From Fragilaria radians (Eukaryota > Bacillariophyta > Fragilariophyceae > Fragilariales > Fragilariaceae): a stretch of 64,000 nt of DNA. The notes under the pieces are model-generated. The model was not told where the DNA came from. It saw only the letters and a list, made by a program, of their open reading frames with translations, and searched no databases. The stretch is from positions 99,029-163,028 of the forward strand of contig CAAAJI010000005.1 in assembly GCA_900642245.1 (NCBI GenBank). The letters are read 5' to 3'. A program made the translations under genes and the position numbers. Positions 22,008 through 33,638 of the stretch are shown here, piece by piece. How positions within the stretch are numbered: position 1 is the stretch's first letter; each line of letters opens with the position of its first letter.

Positions 22008-22445
22008 TCAGTACTTCAAGCCGTGGAATTGAAGATGTTCCCCTGCTACAATATTGACTCGATTTTCGTGATAATATACTGGCCATGTGAACAGCATCTT
22101 TTGATTCACAACGAATGCTGAAGAACAGATTTCTTGGAAGCCTTTTTGCCTAGATCCATCCAAAGTTTTACCTTGATATGTTTTGTGTTGTCCATCCATG
22201 TCGAATCCAACTTCTATGGTTTTTTCGTTGGTAGGATGGATTGCAAAGTGAAGATGGTAAGGAAAAGGATTCAATAAACTTACGTATACTCTTGTTACAA
22301 CGACTTGACTCAAGAATAGTATGATTATACTGATCTTTTGTGAGAGTGTATCATGTGATATTATAGTCAAAAGTACATCATGTCTGCAATTTTTCCAAGC
22401 TTTCAAACTATCAAAGTTTGAATAGGTCAAAAATAATAAGATCAT
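22008..22445 (-). CDS. Possible small unknown protein or exon
   Basis: A 145-residue frame from an ATG. The second half (from about residue 50) reads like real protein: mixed composition, with PYHLHFAIHP, EVGFDMDGQHKTY and FTWPVYYHENRVNIVAGEH. The first half looks like non-coding AT-rich sequence, so the true start may be later or lie in another exon. I recognise no family. It could be a chance frame. Confidence 0.25.
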   Translation of the reverse strand: MILLFLTYSNFDSLKAWKNCRHDVLLTIISHDTLSQKISIIILFLSQVVVTRVYVSLLNPFPYHLHFAIHPTNEKTIEVGFDMDGQHKTYQGKTLDGSRQKGFQEICSSAFVVNQKMLFTWPVYYHENRVNIVAGEHLQFHGLKY

Positions 22446-22881
22446 ATGTACTACAGACCTTACGCTTTTTTCAATCTTTATTTATTCTTAAAATTAGGAA
22501 GTTTGGTGCATCATTGAATCTTAGAGTTGAAAAGTTATTTGTCATGAAATGAACAAAACTATCCACACGAGCATGTGTTAATGAGCATAGCATTATTCAC
22601 TATGTTAAATGGTTTAAACATTATTGAATGCATCAGATATCAATTTTTAAAAGTCATCTCGCAGCTCATTTCATTTATTTTAAATGGTAAATGCTCACTC
22701 AATTTGCCTTGGTGAAATGAAAAGATATTTCTTTGACTCAGAGTGAAGAGGTAACTATATCCCGATTGAGATTGTGAATAAAAAACCTGGAGGCGCCGAA
22801 AAATTTATGGACAGCTCTAGAACACGAATCAGAGAATCGAACCGAACATAAATTAAAACGAACATTTCACAACAACATACC
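22446..22881. other. Upstream region of the VAMP7 gene
   Basis: 436 bp of AT-rich sequence holding the 5' flank of the SNARE gene. Nothing else is recognised. Confidence 0.4.
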
Positions 22882-23652
22882 ATGACAATTGTTTATGCTC
22901 TTGTATCGCGTCAAAAGACTGTGTTGGCAGAATACACTGCTACATCCGGTAAGTTAAGTTCTTTCAATGAATCTTCCTTTCTGATGAATAGATAATGATG
23001 ACATGCACATTTCTTATTTTCATTTCTCTCACGTGTAGCAACAGGAAATTTTCCTACGGTCACTAGAGTCTTGCTTTCCAAAATTCCACCACAAGATGGA
23101 AAGATGACTTACGTTTACGACAACTACACTTTTCATTACATTGTAGAAGGGGGTATATGCTTTCTATGCATGTCAGACGAACCGAACAAGCATCGGATTC
23201 CGTACGCCTTTCTGAATGATATGAAGGAGCAATTCACTTCACGCTACGGAACGGACATGCCACAAACTGCAATAGCTTTTTCACTCAATGAAGATTTCAG
23301 TAAAGTAATTTCCAATCGTATGGACTTCTACAACTCAGAAAATGCTGATTTGACAATTGACAGGATTGGAGTCGTCAAATCTCAAATTGAAGACGTCAAG
23401 GATGTTATGGTGCAGAATATTGAGAAAGTATTGGAAAGAGGAGAAAAGATTGAACTTCTCGTTGACAAAACTGATCGCCTCAATCAACAAGCACATAGAT
23501 TTGAAGCTTCCTCTCGTAATCTGAGGCGAAGTTTGTGGTGGAAACGAATGCGCTGTTATTTGTTTACTAGTTTGCTTGCAGTTATCATTATTTACTTTGC
23601 CGCAGCTTCATTTTGCGGCGGACTTGACTTCCGTGGATGCCGCGGCAGCTAA
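22882..23652 (+). CDS. VAMP7-type R-SNARE (longin + SNARE + membrane anchor)
   Basis: Two exons, 22882-22948 and 23039-23652, joined by a 90-nt intron (GTAAGT...GTGTAG), give 226 residues: MTIVYALVSRQKTVLAEYTA then TSATGNFPTVTRVLLSKI. The longin domain (about 1-125) includes the typical YNFHYI-like text (NYTFHYIVEGGICFLCM) and RIPYAFLNDMKEQF. The R-SNARE helix (about 140-195) contains VKDVMVQNIEKVLERGEKIE, with the zero-layer Arg in LERGE, and LLVDKTDRLNQQAHRF. A basic WWKRMR and one membrane helix follow, then a short Cys/Gly-rich lumenal end. Such proteins drive fusion of transport vesicles with endosomes, vacuole or plasma membrane. The paired cysteines just after the anchor (FCGGLDFRGC) are not something I recall from the family. 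Confidence 0.93.
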
Positions 23653-23861
23653 GTTCTTTTTATCAGATATTCATCTTTCTTGAAATATAGTTGGAAATTT
23701 CCAAGTGTTATTCAGTTCATTAGCAAAAAAACAGCTTGATAATTCCAAGTAATGAATTTAATTAAGTTATCATGTAACAACTATAATCATCCTGTTCGAA
23801 AAGGCGATGCCAATATATTTTGCGAGCTTCATAAGATAGGATCGAAACTGAGATCTGGCTC

Positions 23862-25784
23862 TCAACTCTGTGACAAAACATTTAATTCGAAGATTTGAGT
23901 AATATCATTGTCATTCACTCCAAAGAATGTCCGGAACACATCGTACAAGAGAAATTGACCCGCTATGATACTCCCAGCCCATACGCATCGACTACTAAGC
24001 CCTCGGAAAAGGCCTGTAAAGCCATCTCTTTCTATCAGACGCTGGCATCCATCTACTGGACCAACATTACTGTTTTGGGCAACGAACGTTAAAATCGAAT
24101 CTGCAGGCTGAGATACGATACTTGAAAGGCATCCCGAAAGGCCTCCCGCGACAAGGCTCACAGCGAGACTTTTCCAAGTTTGATCATGGAAGCTTGGGTA
24201 ATGACTATAAATCAAGTCACAAATACGTTCAAACGCCAAAAATTTAAGTGACCCAAAGATTACTTGCCGGGTCAATAGAGACGGTAATCCTGAGTAAAGA
24301 GCTTTCCAGCCGAAATCAGGGCTCTCTGTGGCGATGACACGTAAAGTACCGACTAAACCTTTCGGGCCGTACTCCCTAGGGTCTGCTACTGTCCGAATGC
24401 GAGCAGCCTCCATTGGTGTCAGCCCAAGACTTGCGATAACCGCTGCTAAGGCCCCTGCCAATAGCACGACATCATTTTGATGAACCATATAGATGTTGGG
24501 GGATAAAAGAGTCAAACCAATCCATCGTTTGAAAAAGGTATAACTTGGGTATACAGAGAAGCCATACCATAAGTATCCGGCAATAGTGGCTTGCGATCCC
24601 ATAAAGAATCCCGATAGTCCTTGAGTTTCAAAAATCTGACTTGAGCACTCTAGCATCGAACAGTTTGCTCTTTGTTCTGTTTGCATTCTTGTCTTCACCA
24701 CATCTAGAGGTATAACCGTGGTATGAGTCAAGGCACACCCAGCAGCCCCAGAAATGCCAAACAATATATACATTGACGTCGAAAAACGTGGCAACTCTCG
24801 TTGAAGTGGTAGAGATGATAGGGGTCCTGCAATGGTTGGTATCGCTGTTTTCTGGAGAATTTCGTTGAAAAAAGAGCTCCCACCCAAGATATATGGATAA
24901 ATAGCAAAGCCGCCACTTTCAATGTCTTCAATGCAATGGTATTCTTGAGGGAAAAGGGATGTGAAATCCGTTGGTGACAAGAAAGGTATGTTTTCGTTCA
25001 TGTGATCATTGTACATTGCTTCTCTTCTGATTTCTTTCTGATCCGGTGCCTGTGTGAAGGCTTTAGCCATTTCTTTTATTGGCTGATACTTTGCAGGAAG
25101 TAATGAAAAAAGTAATAAAATTTGTCGTCGTGCTTCGTCATCAACGCCATAATTCTCAGAAAAGTGCAAAAACAATCGATGATATCCCTCTTCGATGGAA
25201 TTAGAGTCCAGAAGAATCGATGCTATTCCGATATCTATTGATCGTGCCAAAGATCCAAAATTACTATAGAGCTCGGACGTTCGGTCTCTTTCGGACATTA
25301 AGGAATATGAGTTAAGTTTATCCTGCCACCAGGAGGATGCACTTTCATCGTAGTTTAGAACGAATCGGGTTGAAAAGGTTGAAAATAAAGCAGGAACTAT
25401 GTCGCTATGTCTGAACACAGTGCTTTCAGGAGTTGGATCTCTTGAAATTTGTCTCCATTGACCATGGCCAAGTCGAATACCTTCTAATTCTGATTCCTTG
25501 GCCTGTACTCTGGAACATGTTGCGGTGAGGAAAAGAAAGGAAAAAGCGGAGGAGACGGCTTGGCGCCGACTTTTTGAGAAAAGGCATGTTTCGCAATGCT
25601 TGTTGCTTATTTTTTGATGTCGACCGTTCGAATTCAAATGGAATGGCCAATCAAGAGTAAAACTGGAAGAGGGTAACAAAAAACTTTGACAAGAGATAAA
25701 GTTGAAACTAATGAAGAATGTTACCAATGGTAAATAATGATTAGGCTTCTTGCATCTTTGTTTTCTATTACCCTCTTGTTGCAT
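23862..25784 (-). CDS. Mitochondrial-carrier family protein, phosphate-carrier-like, with long N-extension
   Basis: 640 residues. The last 300 or so form a three-repeat carrier: HTTVIPLDVVKTRMQTE (repeat 1), LTPMEAARIRTVADP (repeat 2) and SQPADSILTFVAQNS (repeat 3), each with the P-x-[DE]-x-x-[KR] pattern or a close form. GCALTHTTVIPLDVVK is most like the mitochondrial phosphate carrier (G-x-THT-x-V-x-PLD-x-VK). The first 330 residues are not carrier. They open with a hydrophobic signal-like segment (YLPLVTFFISFNFISCQSF), then a second one after a twin arginine (SRRQAVSSAFSFLFLTAT). A soluble, mostly helical region of about 220 residues follows and I do not recognise it. The signal followed by a plastid-transit-like stretch suggests a plastid envelope or other non-mitochondrial site. 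Substrate unproven. Confidence 0.82.
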   Translation of the reverse strand: MQQEGNRKQRCKKPNHYLPLVTFFISFNFISCQSFLLPSSSFTLDWPFHLNSNGRHQKISNKHCETCLFSKSRRQAVSSAFSFLFLTATCSRVQAKESELEGIRLGHGQWRQISRDPTPESTVFRHSDIVPALFSTFSTRFVLNYDESASSWWQDKLNSYSLMSERDRTSELYSNFGSLARSIDIGIASILLDSNSIEEGYHRLFLHFSENYGVDDEARRQILLLFSLLPAKYQPIKEMAKAFTQAPDQKEIRREAMYNDHMNENIPFLSPTDFTSLFPQEYHCIEDIESGGFAIYPYILGGSSFFNEILQKTAIPTIAGPLSSLPLQRELPRFSTSMYILFGISGAAGCALTHTTVIPLDVVKTRMQTEQRANCSMLECSSQIFETQGLSGFFMGSQATIAGYLWYGFSVYPSYTFFKRWIGLTLLSPNIYMVHQNDVVLLAGALAAVIASLGLTPMEAARIRTVADPREYGPKGLVGTLRVIATESPDFGWKALYSGLPSLLTRQVIFGSLKFLAFERICDLIYSHYPSFHDQTWKSLAVSLVAGGLSGCLSSIVSQPADSILTFVAQNSNVGPVDGCQRLIERDGFTGLFRGLSSRCVWAGSIIAGQFLLYDVFRTFFGVNDNDITQIFELNVLSQS

Positions 25785-27263
25785 TTGATTGATTGATGAT
25801 GCTAGCGGGCCTGCATTTTTTATGTTGAAGAAAATGCCGAATCTTGGTATGTAAGGTCAAAAGAAACGAATGAAACCAGTGGAATCAGCTTGTACGGAAT
25901 ACTGATTGAATCAAAGTTTTTCGAAGGGTTCTTTCACACAGAACTTCAAGCTCCACAACACTTTATCCCTCTCTAATCTTTGTCAATACAATCGTAGCTT
26001 AAAGTAGGACCTTTCTGTTTATAATAGTCAGTTTGTAGGTCGTGTTAACAGAATTGTTAGGGACTAGCATCCCCTTCATTTAGTGGGAGATTTATTCAGT
26101 AATAAATGCTCAATGTTCTCAAGTGTTCATGAGCATCGTGCTTCATTTGTGCAATAGTCTCTGTAGAACCAAAGTTTCAATACAATATGCTTGTAAGCAA
26201 TTCAATAGACCATCAAAAACAGGAGCAACCAATAATTTCAGCTTTAGATTTCATTGCTGAAATGGGCTAGATAGAGTGGAAAAAAGTAGGATTATCAATC
26301 TGAAGATACATGGTCATATAAAACTTGTGATATTTTCAATTGTTTTCCATCAAGTCTATTCCTGATTAGATTGCCTAAACTGATGATTCATATAATATGT
26401 GTCATCAAAATATGCATGCTATACTTGAGATAGTCTGAGTGCTTTAAAAAGAATGCAATAAGTTTCTTTAAGAGGCTGTTCAACATTCTTCGACAATAGC
26501 ACCTGCATTCACACGCATAAGGAATACATGAAGCACTGGTATTCCGCATCGTGATCAAAGGCTTCTTGGAACACTCTTCGAATTTATAAATGTGTGATGT
26601 ATGATGACTTGAAACTATGCCATGTATAGTTGTAATCCTCATTAGGATGCTTAATGAGGTATGAGGATATTTCGGGAACAAATGATTTCTCCTAGAGCGA
26701 CAAGCTAAGAGTGATATACTACTAAAGAAATCAATTAAAATGTGCTATAAATAGATGCACGGGTAACAAAGGCATTCACTCATAACAGTAAGCTTAGCGA
26801 TTGAGGAAATTTAACATATTTTGCCTCAACGTAATGCTTAAATGAGGAACACAAAGTTTAGGCGGAAAGAGTATAAATTAGCTTGGAGACGCATAATACT
26901 TACCCAAATGGGAAGAGAGTAGTATTGATCACTAAAAGGAAAAGTTGTTTCTCTTCTTAAAGCCTTTCTGAGCAAAATGAATTGTCAAATGATGTTAGAA
27001 GCATAACTAACTATCAGATCTCAGAATTTTTAGAAATTTCCAACGAGGAAGAACAGATGTACAAAATACTGAAGTTGGAAAGTACGACAACAATAGTTGC
27101 AATCGGCAGTTGCTGTCGTGATTGCAGACAGGCATTTTGCTTAGGCCTTGTGAGATCAAATCCCAATTCTACTCTTTCCACTTTCTAGTTATACTAAGGT
27201 AAACGTTATTACACGCAAATGAGTAACCCATTAAATTCAATTTATATTTTTGAACTACCTAAC
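25785..27263. other. Gene-free AT-rich stretch
   Basis: About 1.5 kb between the carrier gene and a solo LTR. Frames at 26388-26681 and 26982-27188 have AT-rich, signal-free composition and no recognisable motif, so I leave them out. Confidence 0.45.
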
Positions 27264-27916
27264 TGAAGGATCAAGAAGTTAGTCCCAAACACAATATGTT
27301 ATAAACCATAACAGTTTAATGATAAAACATTAAACTAAGAGATGTGTGTGTGTACTGTTACAAAGAGACGTCGTGTACCGTTTGTGCATAGTAAATAATA
27401 GTATACTCAAAATATTCTTTTATTTACTCATCTAGCTATTTGTATTTACAAGTAAACTGTCCTACTACTTACCTACTACAAGTTTAATTATGATAAATGA
27501 TTCACTAGTTAAACTCAAGAAAGATTTAATTTTGATTATATATGGAAAGCATCATTATACAATCCAGCACCGTATCCAATCTAGGACGGCTATAAAAATG
27601 ATCTATTTAATGATCCAATTACAGAGTTAGCCCAAAACAAACTTTGTCTAAAGGCTAACTTATCCTTATTGACCACCAACTTGTCCTTATGAACAAGTTG
27701 AAGAGACTTATCTGAACAATTGGGAAGAAGCTTTAGAACAAGATCTAATTCTTCAAGAGAATTCACGAACATCTCTTGAGAAGGGTCAAGAAGTTCTCGC
27801 TGAGAGAAGTTCTAAGACTACACAAGGGCTAAAGAATAAAAGTAATCTAAAATAGGTTATAATTTTTCATTGCTTTATTCCTATATCTCACCATAGAGCA
27901 ATTTTGTTGAGCATCA
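27264..27916 (+). repeat. Solo LTR of the gypsy family
   Basis: 653 bp. On the plus strand it begins TGAAGGATCAAGAAG and ends TTGTTGAGCATCA. It is the reverse complement of the LTR at 17619-18202 and of the truncated one at 10983. Flanks CTAAC (27259-27263) and CGAAC (27917-27921) differ at one base and look like a 5-bp target duplication, as left by Ty3/gypsy. No internal sequence remains, so this is an LTR-LTR recombination scar. It is the most complete copy of this LTR in the window. Confidence 0.75.
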
Positions 27917-28740
27917 CGAACCTCGGATCCCAAGATTGTAGCATCAGGCTTGTTGTCATTCGATTATTATCAAAGTGGTTGTCGTGTCGATGTATCATCT
28001 GCAAAAGCAGGCCAACTATAGTTTCAAATATCTGTGCAGCCAAGTGAGAACAGAGTGATACGCGTATTCCTTATGTGACATCTGAATTGGGTATGTAATC
28101 CGTAGGTGTTTACCTTTATCAAGGTGATTTCACGAGATTCTTCTTAGGAATCTGATAACAAGACCAAGAGGTTTATGAATTCATTGAGGGCACAAGAACT
28201 TTCTTACTTTGAGCATCGTGTCACTAGGTGCAGATCTTTGCCTCTATGATCTCTATATGCTGCAATTTCAAATTTATGTCAAGAATGCATACCTTACAAG
28301 GCTTTCAAATAGAAATATACTAAGGTGGAGTTCGCAGTTAGGATAAACGCTTCTGCAAACAATGTTTAGGCAAACTTGAATGATCGCTACATATATTTGC
28401 CCCTTTAAAAACTTGTGAAAACTGTGAGTAGTGGCCATAAGTACCAGAGTGTATAGTGAAATGCCACGACTCACCCAAAACATTCACCGCTCTCGTATGA
28501 GAAATTATGCAAAGGAGTGTAATGATACGTCTTACCATGGATAGAAGTGAAATAAATCGAATAAAAATGAGGATTAAACTAGGATGGTTCTGATACATCA
28601 GTTTCGGATTAAATATATTTGGTGTCATGATAATCTTTTCCCTAGCCTTTTATTATCGAATTCAATTTAGCCATCCTTTATTGTTGAGTTCTAAGTACCT
28701 TTTTTACGGTTTCATGACTCTGATTTCGGCTTTAAAGACT
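27917..28740. other. Gene-free, left flank of the copia nest
   Basis: AT-rich sequence with no supportable gene. Frames on the minus strand at 28274-28628 overlap each other and show no motif. Confidence 0.4.
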
Positions 28741-28896
28741 ACTTTAACGCCCATCAAAATGGAATATGACGTTAACTCTATCTTTTGAACAACCATTAAA
28801 GCAATTATGGGCTATTTCATCATAAGATATTAAGTCTCTTCTCATCTTCGAGTAGGGCTTTCAGACAGTATGATCTTTTCTTTAGTGAATCACGTG
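28741..28896 (+). repeat. Left copy of a 156-bp direct repeat flanking element A
   Basis: It begins ACTTTAACGCCCATCAAAATGG and ends GAATCACGTG, directly before the first base of the 5' LTR at 28897. The matching copy (37295-37451) starts directly after the 3' LTR. I count about 14 differences between copies (roughly 91% identity). Confidence 0.8.
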
Positions 28897-29284
28897 TGTT
28901 AGAAGGTAAATACAATTATATATTGTCCCTTTCAAGCCTGAAGAACACTTAGTTGTGATGAAATCACCGATTAGAGGAGAATATTTGGAAATTTAAGTAG
29001 GTTAAAGAACATCCGGGTGAATCGAAATTTGTTTTGTGTGAGAAAAGAGATTAGTTAAGAGAGAAGAATTTTGGTAAGAAATGAGTCTGTTGGGAATATA
29101 TTTCAAGAAAAGTTAGTCTTAGATTCATAGATGTAGGTCGTATTTTAAAAATTAAAATCTCAGTTAAAAGCTTTTTTGTAAGTGTTTTGATTCGTTTTTC
29201 GGTGTTCAGAACAGGAGATTCTTGTCTCCATTCAAGAACTCAAAGTCAAGCCCACAAGCCTTGAAGCTATTTCAAACCAAGAGT
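28897..29284 (+). repeat. 5' LTR of element A
   Basis: 388 bp, closely similar to 36907-37294 with scattered substitutions and two compensating 3-bp indels (AATACAATTATAT/AATTACAATATG and AAGAGAG/AAGAAGAGAG). Confidence 0.88.
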
Positions 29285-29344
29285 GGGTTTTCGTTTTCAT
29301 CACGTTTTAAAACGTCCGGACAAAGAACATAACCGAAAATAGAG

Positions 29345-30616
29345 ATGCAGCTGAAGATCCAAGGATTATCTGGGGAGAAGAAGGATTTGGAGAGGTGGAG
29401 CATCACCTTCCTTGCAAAGTTCAGATTCAGAGGGTATAGGGATCTGATTGTTGGCTTAGAGATTGTCCCAACAAAAGGTAGCAAACGGTGTGACAAATTT
29501 ATGCAGAAAACAATTTTGCTTTGGCTGAATTGTTGATCAGCAGCGAGAACGGTGTCTGTTTGGCCTGGTAGACTCAAGTCGGTCTGAATTGATGCCCGAG
29601 GGAGATGCAAGGTTGGCTTGGGCGAATTTGGTGCAAAAATTTGCTCCAAGAACAAAATCTAACCTCATCAGAGTTTGTGGAATCTAGATTGGAAGACATT
29701 TCAATGGACCCAGACATTTGGATTCAAGGCTTGGAGACCTTGAGGAAGAGGCTTGAGATTCTTGGACACAAGGTCTCTGAAATGGATTTGATCATCCATA
29801 TCATCCATAACTTGCCTAGAGGATACAAAACGACCATCAAATTCATAGAGAATGAGTTGGAGATGGACACAGGGTCTCTTGAAAGGGTAAGGGAGAGGTT
29901 GAGAGCAAAGTTTGAAAGGATTAGCAAGACTTTCAGAGAGAATGAGAAGGCTCTGGTAAGCTTCCAAAAGTATAAAGGGAACTTTACTTATTGTGGTATT
30001 TATGGCCACAAGGGGTCTGCATGTTGAAAAAGGCTTGGGCAGATGAAGAATCAAGGTTTTAACCCAAGGTGCTGGGCAGACTCAAGGTGGTTCTTCCAAC
30101 AGAAGAAGCGGTGACTTCACATGCCATTTTGCACAAGATTGCCCCAAGAAGAGGTCAAACCAAGGCAGGGAAGGACAGGAAAGTGCTAACGTTACCCGAA
30201 TGAATGATATTGCTCTCATTGGTGCTGAAGACCAAAAGATATCTTCAAATCTGTGGGTAGGTGATTCTGGTGCCACAAGTCACATCACTTTTAGCAAAAT
30301 TGGTTTGCTTGATACAAAACCAAGCAACCAGAAGATCCTTGTGGGAGACGGGAGAAGCATCAGAGTTGAAAAAACGGGTAAGCTGAGAATCAAATTTGAA
30401 GGAAAAAGGGTGAGGTGAAAAATTCATCCCAGAAATGAAGATTAACCTCTTCAGCTTCATGGTGGCGATTCAAAAGGGTGCAAGTCTTCATTCTGAAGGA
30501 ACATCTTTGGTCCTCACAAAAGGTAACCACAATGTGTATTTCAACACTAGAGTGCCGATTGGATCAAGTTTTTTTATTGCTGCAAAGGTGAAACCAAAGG
30601 AAGATGCAGTCTTGGT
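29345..30616 (+). pseudogene. Element A gag and protease start, broken
   Basis: Gag opens MQLKIQGLSGEKKDLERWSI, which matches the start of gag in the copia element at 12520 in style. After frameshifts it continues in 29605-30027 (DPDIWIQGLETLRKRLEILG, IHNLPRGYKTT). A zinc knuckle follows with one Cys missing (FTYCGIYGHKGSAC). 30200-30418 is the protease start (NLWVGDSGATSHITF), with the catalytic D-S-G. 30435-30616 is the following linker (NVYFNTRVPIGSSFF). The line stops where element B begins. Confidence 0.8.
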
Positions 30617-30791
30617 TGACAATTAACACAAAACAGCAATTGAGGGTTGACAAAGGTACGTTTGATAGAATTATAAAATTACTTCACTATCTACTTGAAA
30701 ATACAACTAATTTGACCTAAACACTAAATCAGTAGAAACTGACATACTGAAATACGTAGCTCGTACATTTGTACTTGAAGCGTATGATGCA
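30617..30791 (-). repeat. 3' LTR of element B
   Basis: 175 bp with TG...CA ends on the minus strand. The first 71 bp on the plus strand are repeated at 34501-34572 with about four differences, including one indel. Confidence 0.78.
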
Positions 30792-30831
30792 AATTCTCAC
30801 TCCCCTCAGTATGGAAGTTTCAAAATTGTTA

Positions 30832-33638
30832 TCACTCACGCCAAGCCCAAAAAATAAGAGGCTTCATTAATTCATACCATTCACGAGAGCTGCGATGCTT
30901 TGTCAAGATATCTGCAGGATTCTCCTTTCCATCAATGTAGTATGCACGAACAGTATCACAAGCAATGGCTTCACGGACTCGATGAAAAGCCAATAGACAG
31001 GAACGTTTCTTCAAACGGTAACTGGGATACATGGAAGTATCAATAACACTCTTGATATCTCCAAATAAATGAATAGGACCATCTATGTGACAACCTAGAT
31101 AACGTAATTCAATACAATTTGCAATAATCTGCTCCACAGCAATTTTCATAGATATATATTCAGTAGAATAAGTAGCACATTCAACTGGATTATTCTTGGA
31201 AGAATACCAATGAACAGGAGTCTTGTTGTAGCGATGGATGATACCAGTTGCAGACTTTCCAGTAGTATAGTCAAATAGAAGGTTGGCATCATAAAATGTT
31301 GTCATCTGAATAGACTTTCCTTTTGGTATGGGAAGATCATCAGGAATCTCTTCTTTACAAGGATGATAAACATATCCAAAGTTAGGCTTAATATAGGAAT
31401 ACGCAGAATGATCGCACTTATCAGTTCTAAACTTGATTGATGTCTTCTTGTAATTTCGAATAAAACGGAATACATACTTTGCACGTTCAAGATGTCCAAT
31501 ACGTGGTGCAGCACGGAATCCACTCAAAGTCAAAGTAGCTGCATGCATATCTATACGTCCAAGGGAAACTGTTCACTGCAAATCTCCAATCATACTCATA
31601 TAACGACCTTGTTCTTCAGGGGTACAAAAACGAGATTCATCTAATTCTGGATGATCACCAGGTTCTATAGGGGCATGCATTTCACTCTTAGGAACTGCTT
31701 TTCCAAACATTTTCTCATACTTCAATATTTTCTTCACAAATGTATGGGATCCCCATGTAAGTACATTTCCCCCAAGATGATACGTTGGAGGACCAACACC
31801 TTTCACAATGTATCCTTTATCCTCCATCAATCCAAAGAATCCATTAGGGTCTTTACCAACATATTGTAAATCATCAAACCATACAGCCAAATATTCATAT
31901 CAATACCAAACTTGAATACTTTACCAGGTCTATGCCTCATAGCACTCAAATGAACTTGCTTAAAAGACGATTGATTTTCTTTTCCTTCTTGGCATATCTT
32001 TGAAATCTTTTCCATCCAGATGTTTCTAGGAGAAACTCGGATGACACGGTTTGCATTTAGATAATGAATTGAATAGTGAGTACCATCAGGATCAGTATGA
32101 ACAGTTGTTGCATCCACTTGATGCTGTCTTACTGTTGATGTAGCAAAGATAGAACAAATTGTTGGGGTTGTAATGGTTGTTTGATCATCACCATTATTGT
32201 TACTTGCAGTTGCTCCAGCTCTCTCTACAGTTGTAGTAGCATTGATCATGGTTGGGACTCCAGATCTACTGTTGCCTGTATTTCCTCCACTTTGGCGCTG
32301 ACGTTGCCTATACTTTTGAAGGAAAGAAGCTCCATCAGACTTCAACTCTTGCTTTGCTTGGGGTGTTAAAGCAAAGTACTCCTCACGAGTCAATACATCA
32401 TTTGGTTTTCCTTTTCCTCGACCACTTTTACCACCACAACCTCCAACATTTTAACCAGTTCCACAACCACTTTGTCCACCCTTGGATACCATTGTAGAAT
32501 TTACCCGTTGCTTCTGTATTTCCTTGAGATCTTCAGCCTTTGTTGTCAGTTCTTCCATCACATCAGCAAATGACAATGATGATTTCAGCTGCTAAGCTGT
32601 TCCTGTCATATCATTTACAATACTTGAAAAATCTGCATAATCTCGTACACATACACTTAGTTGTCCAATCTTTTCATGATCAGGCACAATAGACTGTGTA
32701 GTATCTTCCAAATCCTGATACTTCTCTTGAAAATTCTATAGAAATTTACATGGACCCCCGGTATACTTTGATGTAAGCCTCATGGTTGACAATTCCATCT
32801 GGAACTCTGTCTGTAACAAAGTAAGATTTCCAGCAGATGCATAATGACTATGCAAATCCAACACAACATCATGAGCATTCCCATTGATTGAATGATGCTG
32901 AACAATAGTACGGGCTTGACCAGCCTTTAGAATGGTGTTGAAAACTGACATTACATAAGCACACTGTCTCTCAAAAAGCGGTAATCCATCGTACCAACTG
33001 TAGGGATGACAAGATTTAGGTCAAAGATACAATCCACACGATCAACTCATGCTGTTGATAACCACTGATGACGAATACAAAAGTACTTAGTAGTCTGACC
33101 ATTGAAGAACTCAACATAAGAGCTTTGGTCTCGCTTCAACCCATGATCAAAATCGGTTATGTAAGCACTTGTCACTCCAGCTGCTGTCATATTATTGCCA
33201 CCACTTGCTGACGAATTCAACTTTGTTGTTAAGGTAAGGCATGGTAATGTTTCGTCACAGAAAGTTTCAAACTTATCAGCACGCAGAAGCAACCAATCTT
33301 CAGGGGTCATGTTTCCATTTGAAAGTTGTGGTGCCTTCCGTTTATAATAGGACTGGATATTTTGGATCTACTTCTTCACTTTCATTGAAACAGTTTTTGT
33401 AGCTTACTTTTATCTCGTCAATTTTGGTGCTATCCATTGTAAGTAAATCACCAATTCGATTATAGCCTTGCTCATTGAAATACATGTAGCCAAGGTTTAC
33501 TGGCGTCCAACCAAATACATTTTCCATAACGTGCTTTAAAGCATTTGACGATAATGATGTGGTAGCTCCAGTCACTCCTGAAGATACCATGGAGGATGAT
33601 GGGGTTGTCATCATTCTAATCAGTAGATTTTTACTCAA
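30832..33638 (-). pseudogene. Element B gag-pol, broken and internally deleted
   Basis: Gag starts at 33638 (NVFGWTPVNLGYMYFNEQGY) and continues at 33310 (MTPEDWLLLRADKFETFCDE) and 32951 (MSVFNTILKAGQARTIVQHH), with stops between. 32393-31827 has MTREEYFALTPQAKQELKSD, then ends inside the N-part of RT (LSAMRHRPGKVFKFGID). The text jumps at once to late RT (FDDLQYVGKDPNGFFGLMED, 31890-31573), so protease core, integrase and the RT catalytic box are missing. 31548-30832 is a good RNase H-like domain with YSSKNNPVECATYSTEYISM and DGKENPADILTKH. Confidence 0.82.

Noticed and set aside
26388..26681. 97-codon minus-strand frame
   Set aside because: Biased AT-rich composition, no motif and no support from flanking splice sites.
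27340..27356. GTGTGTGTGT run as a possible microsatellite
   Set aside because: Too short, and it lies within the solo LTR.
28274..28628. Two overlapping minus-strand frames near the copia nest
   Set aside because: They overlap in different frames, show no domain, and the region looks non-coding.
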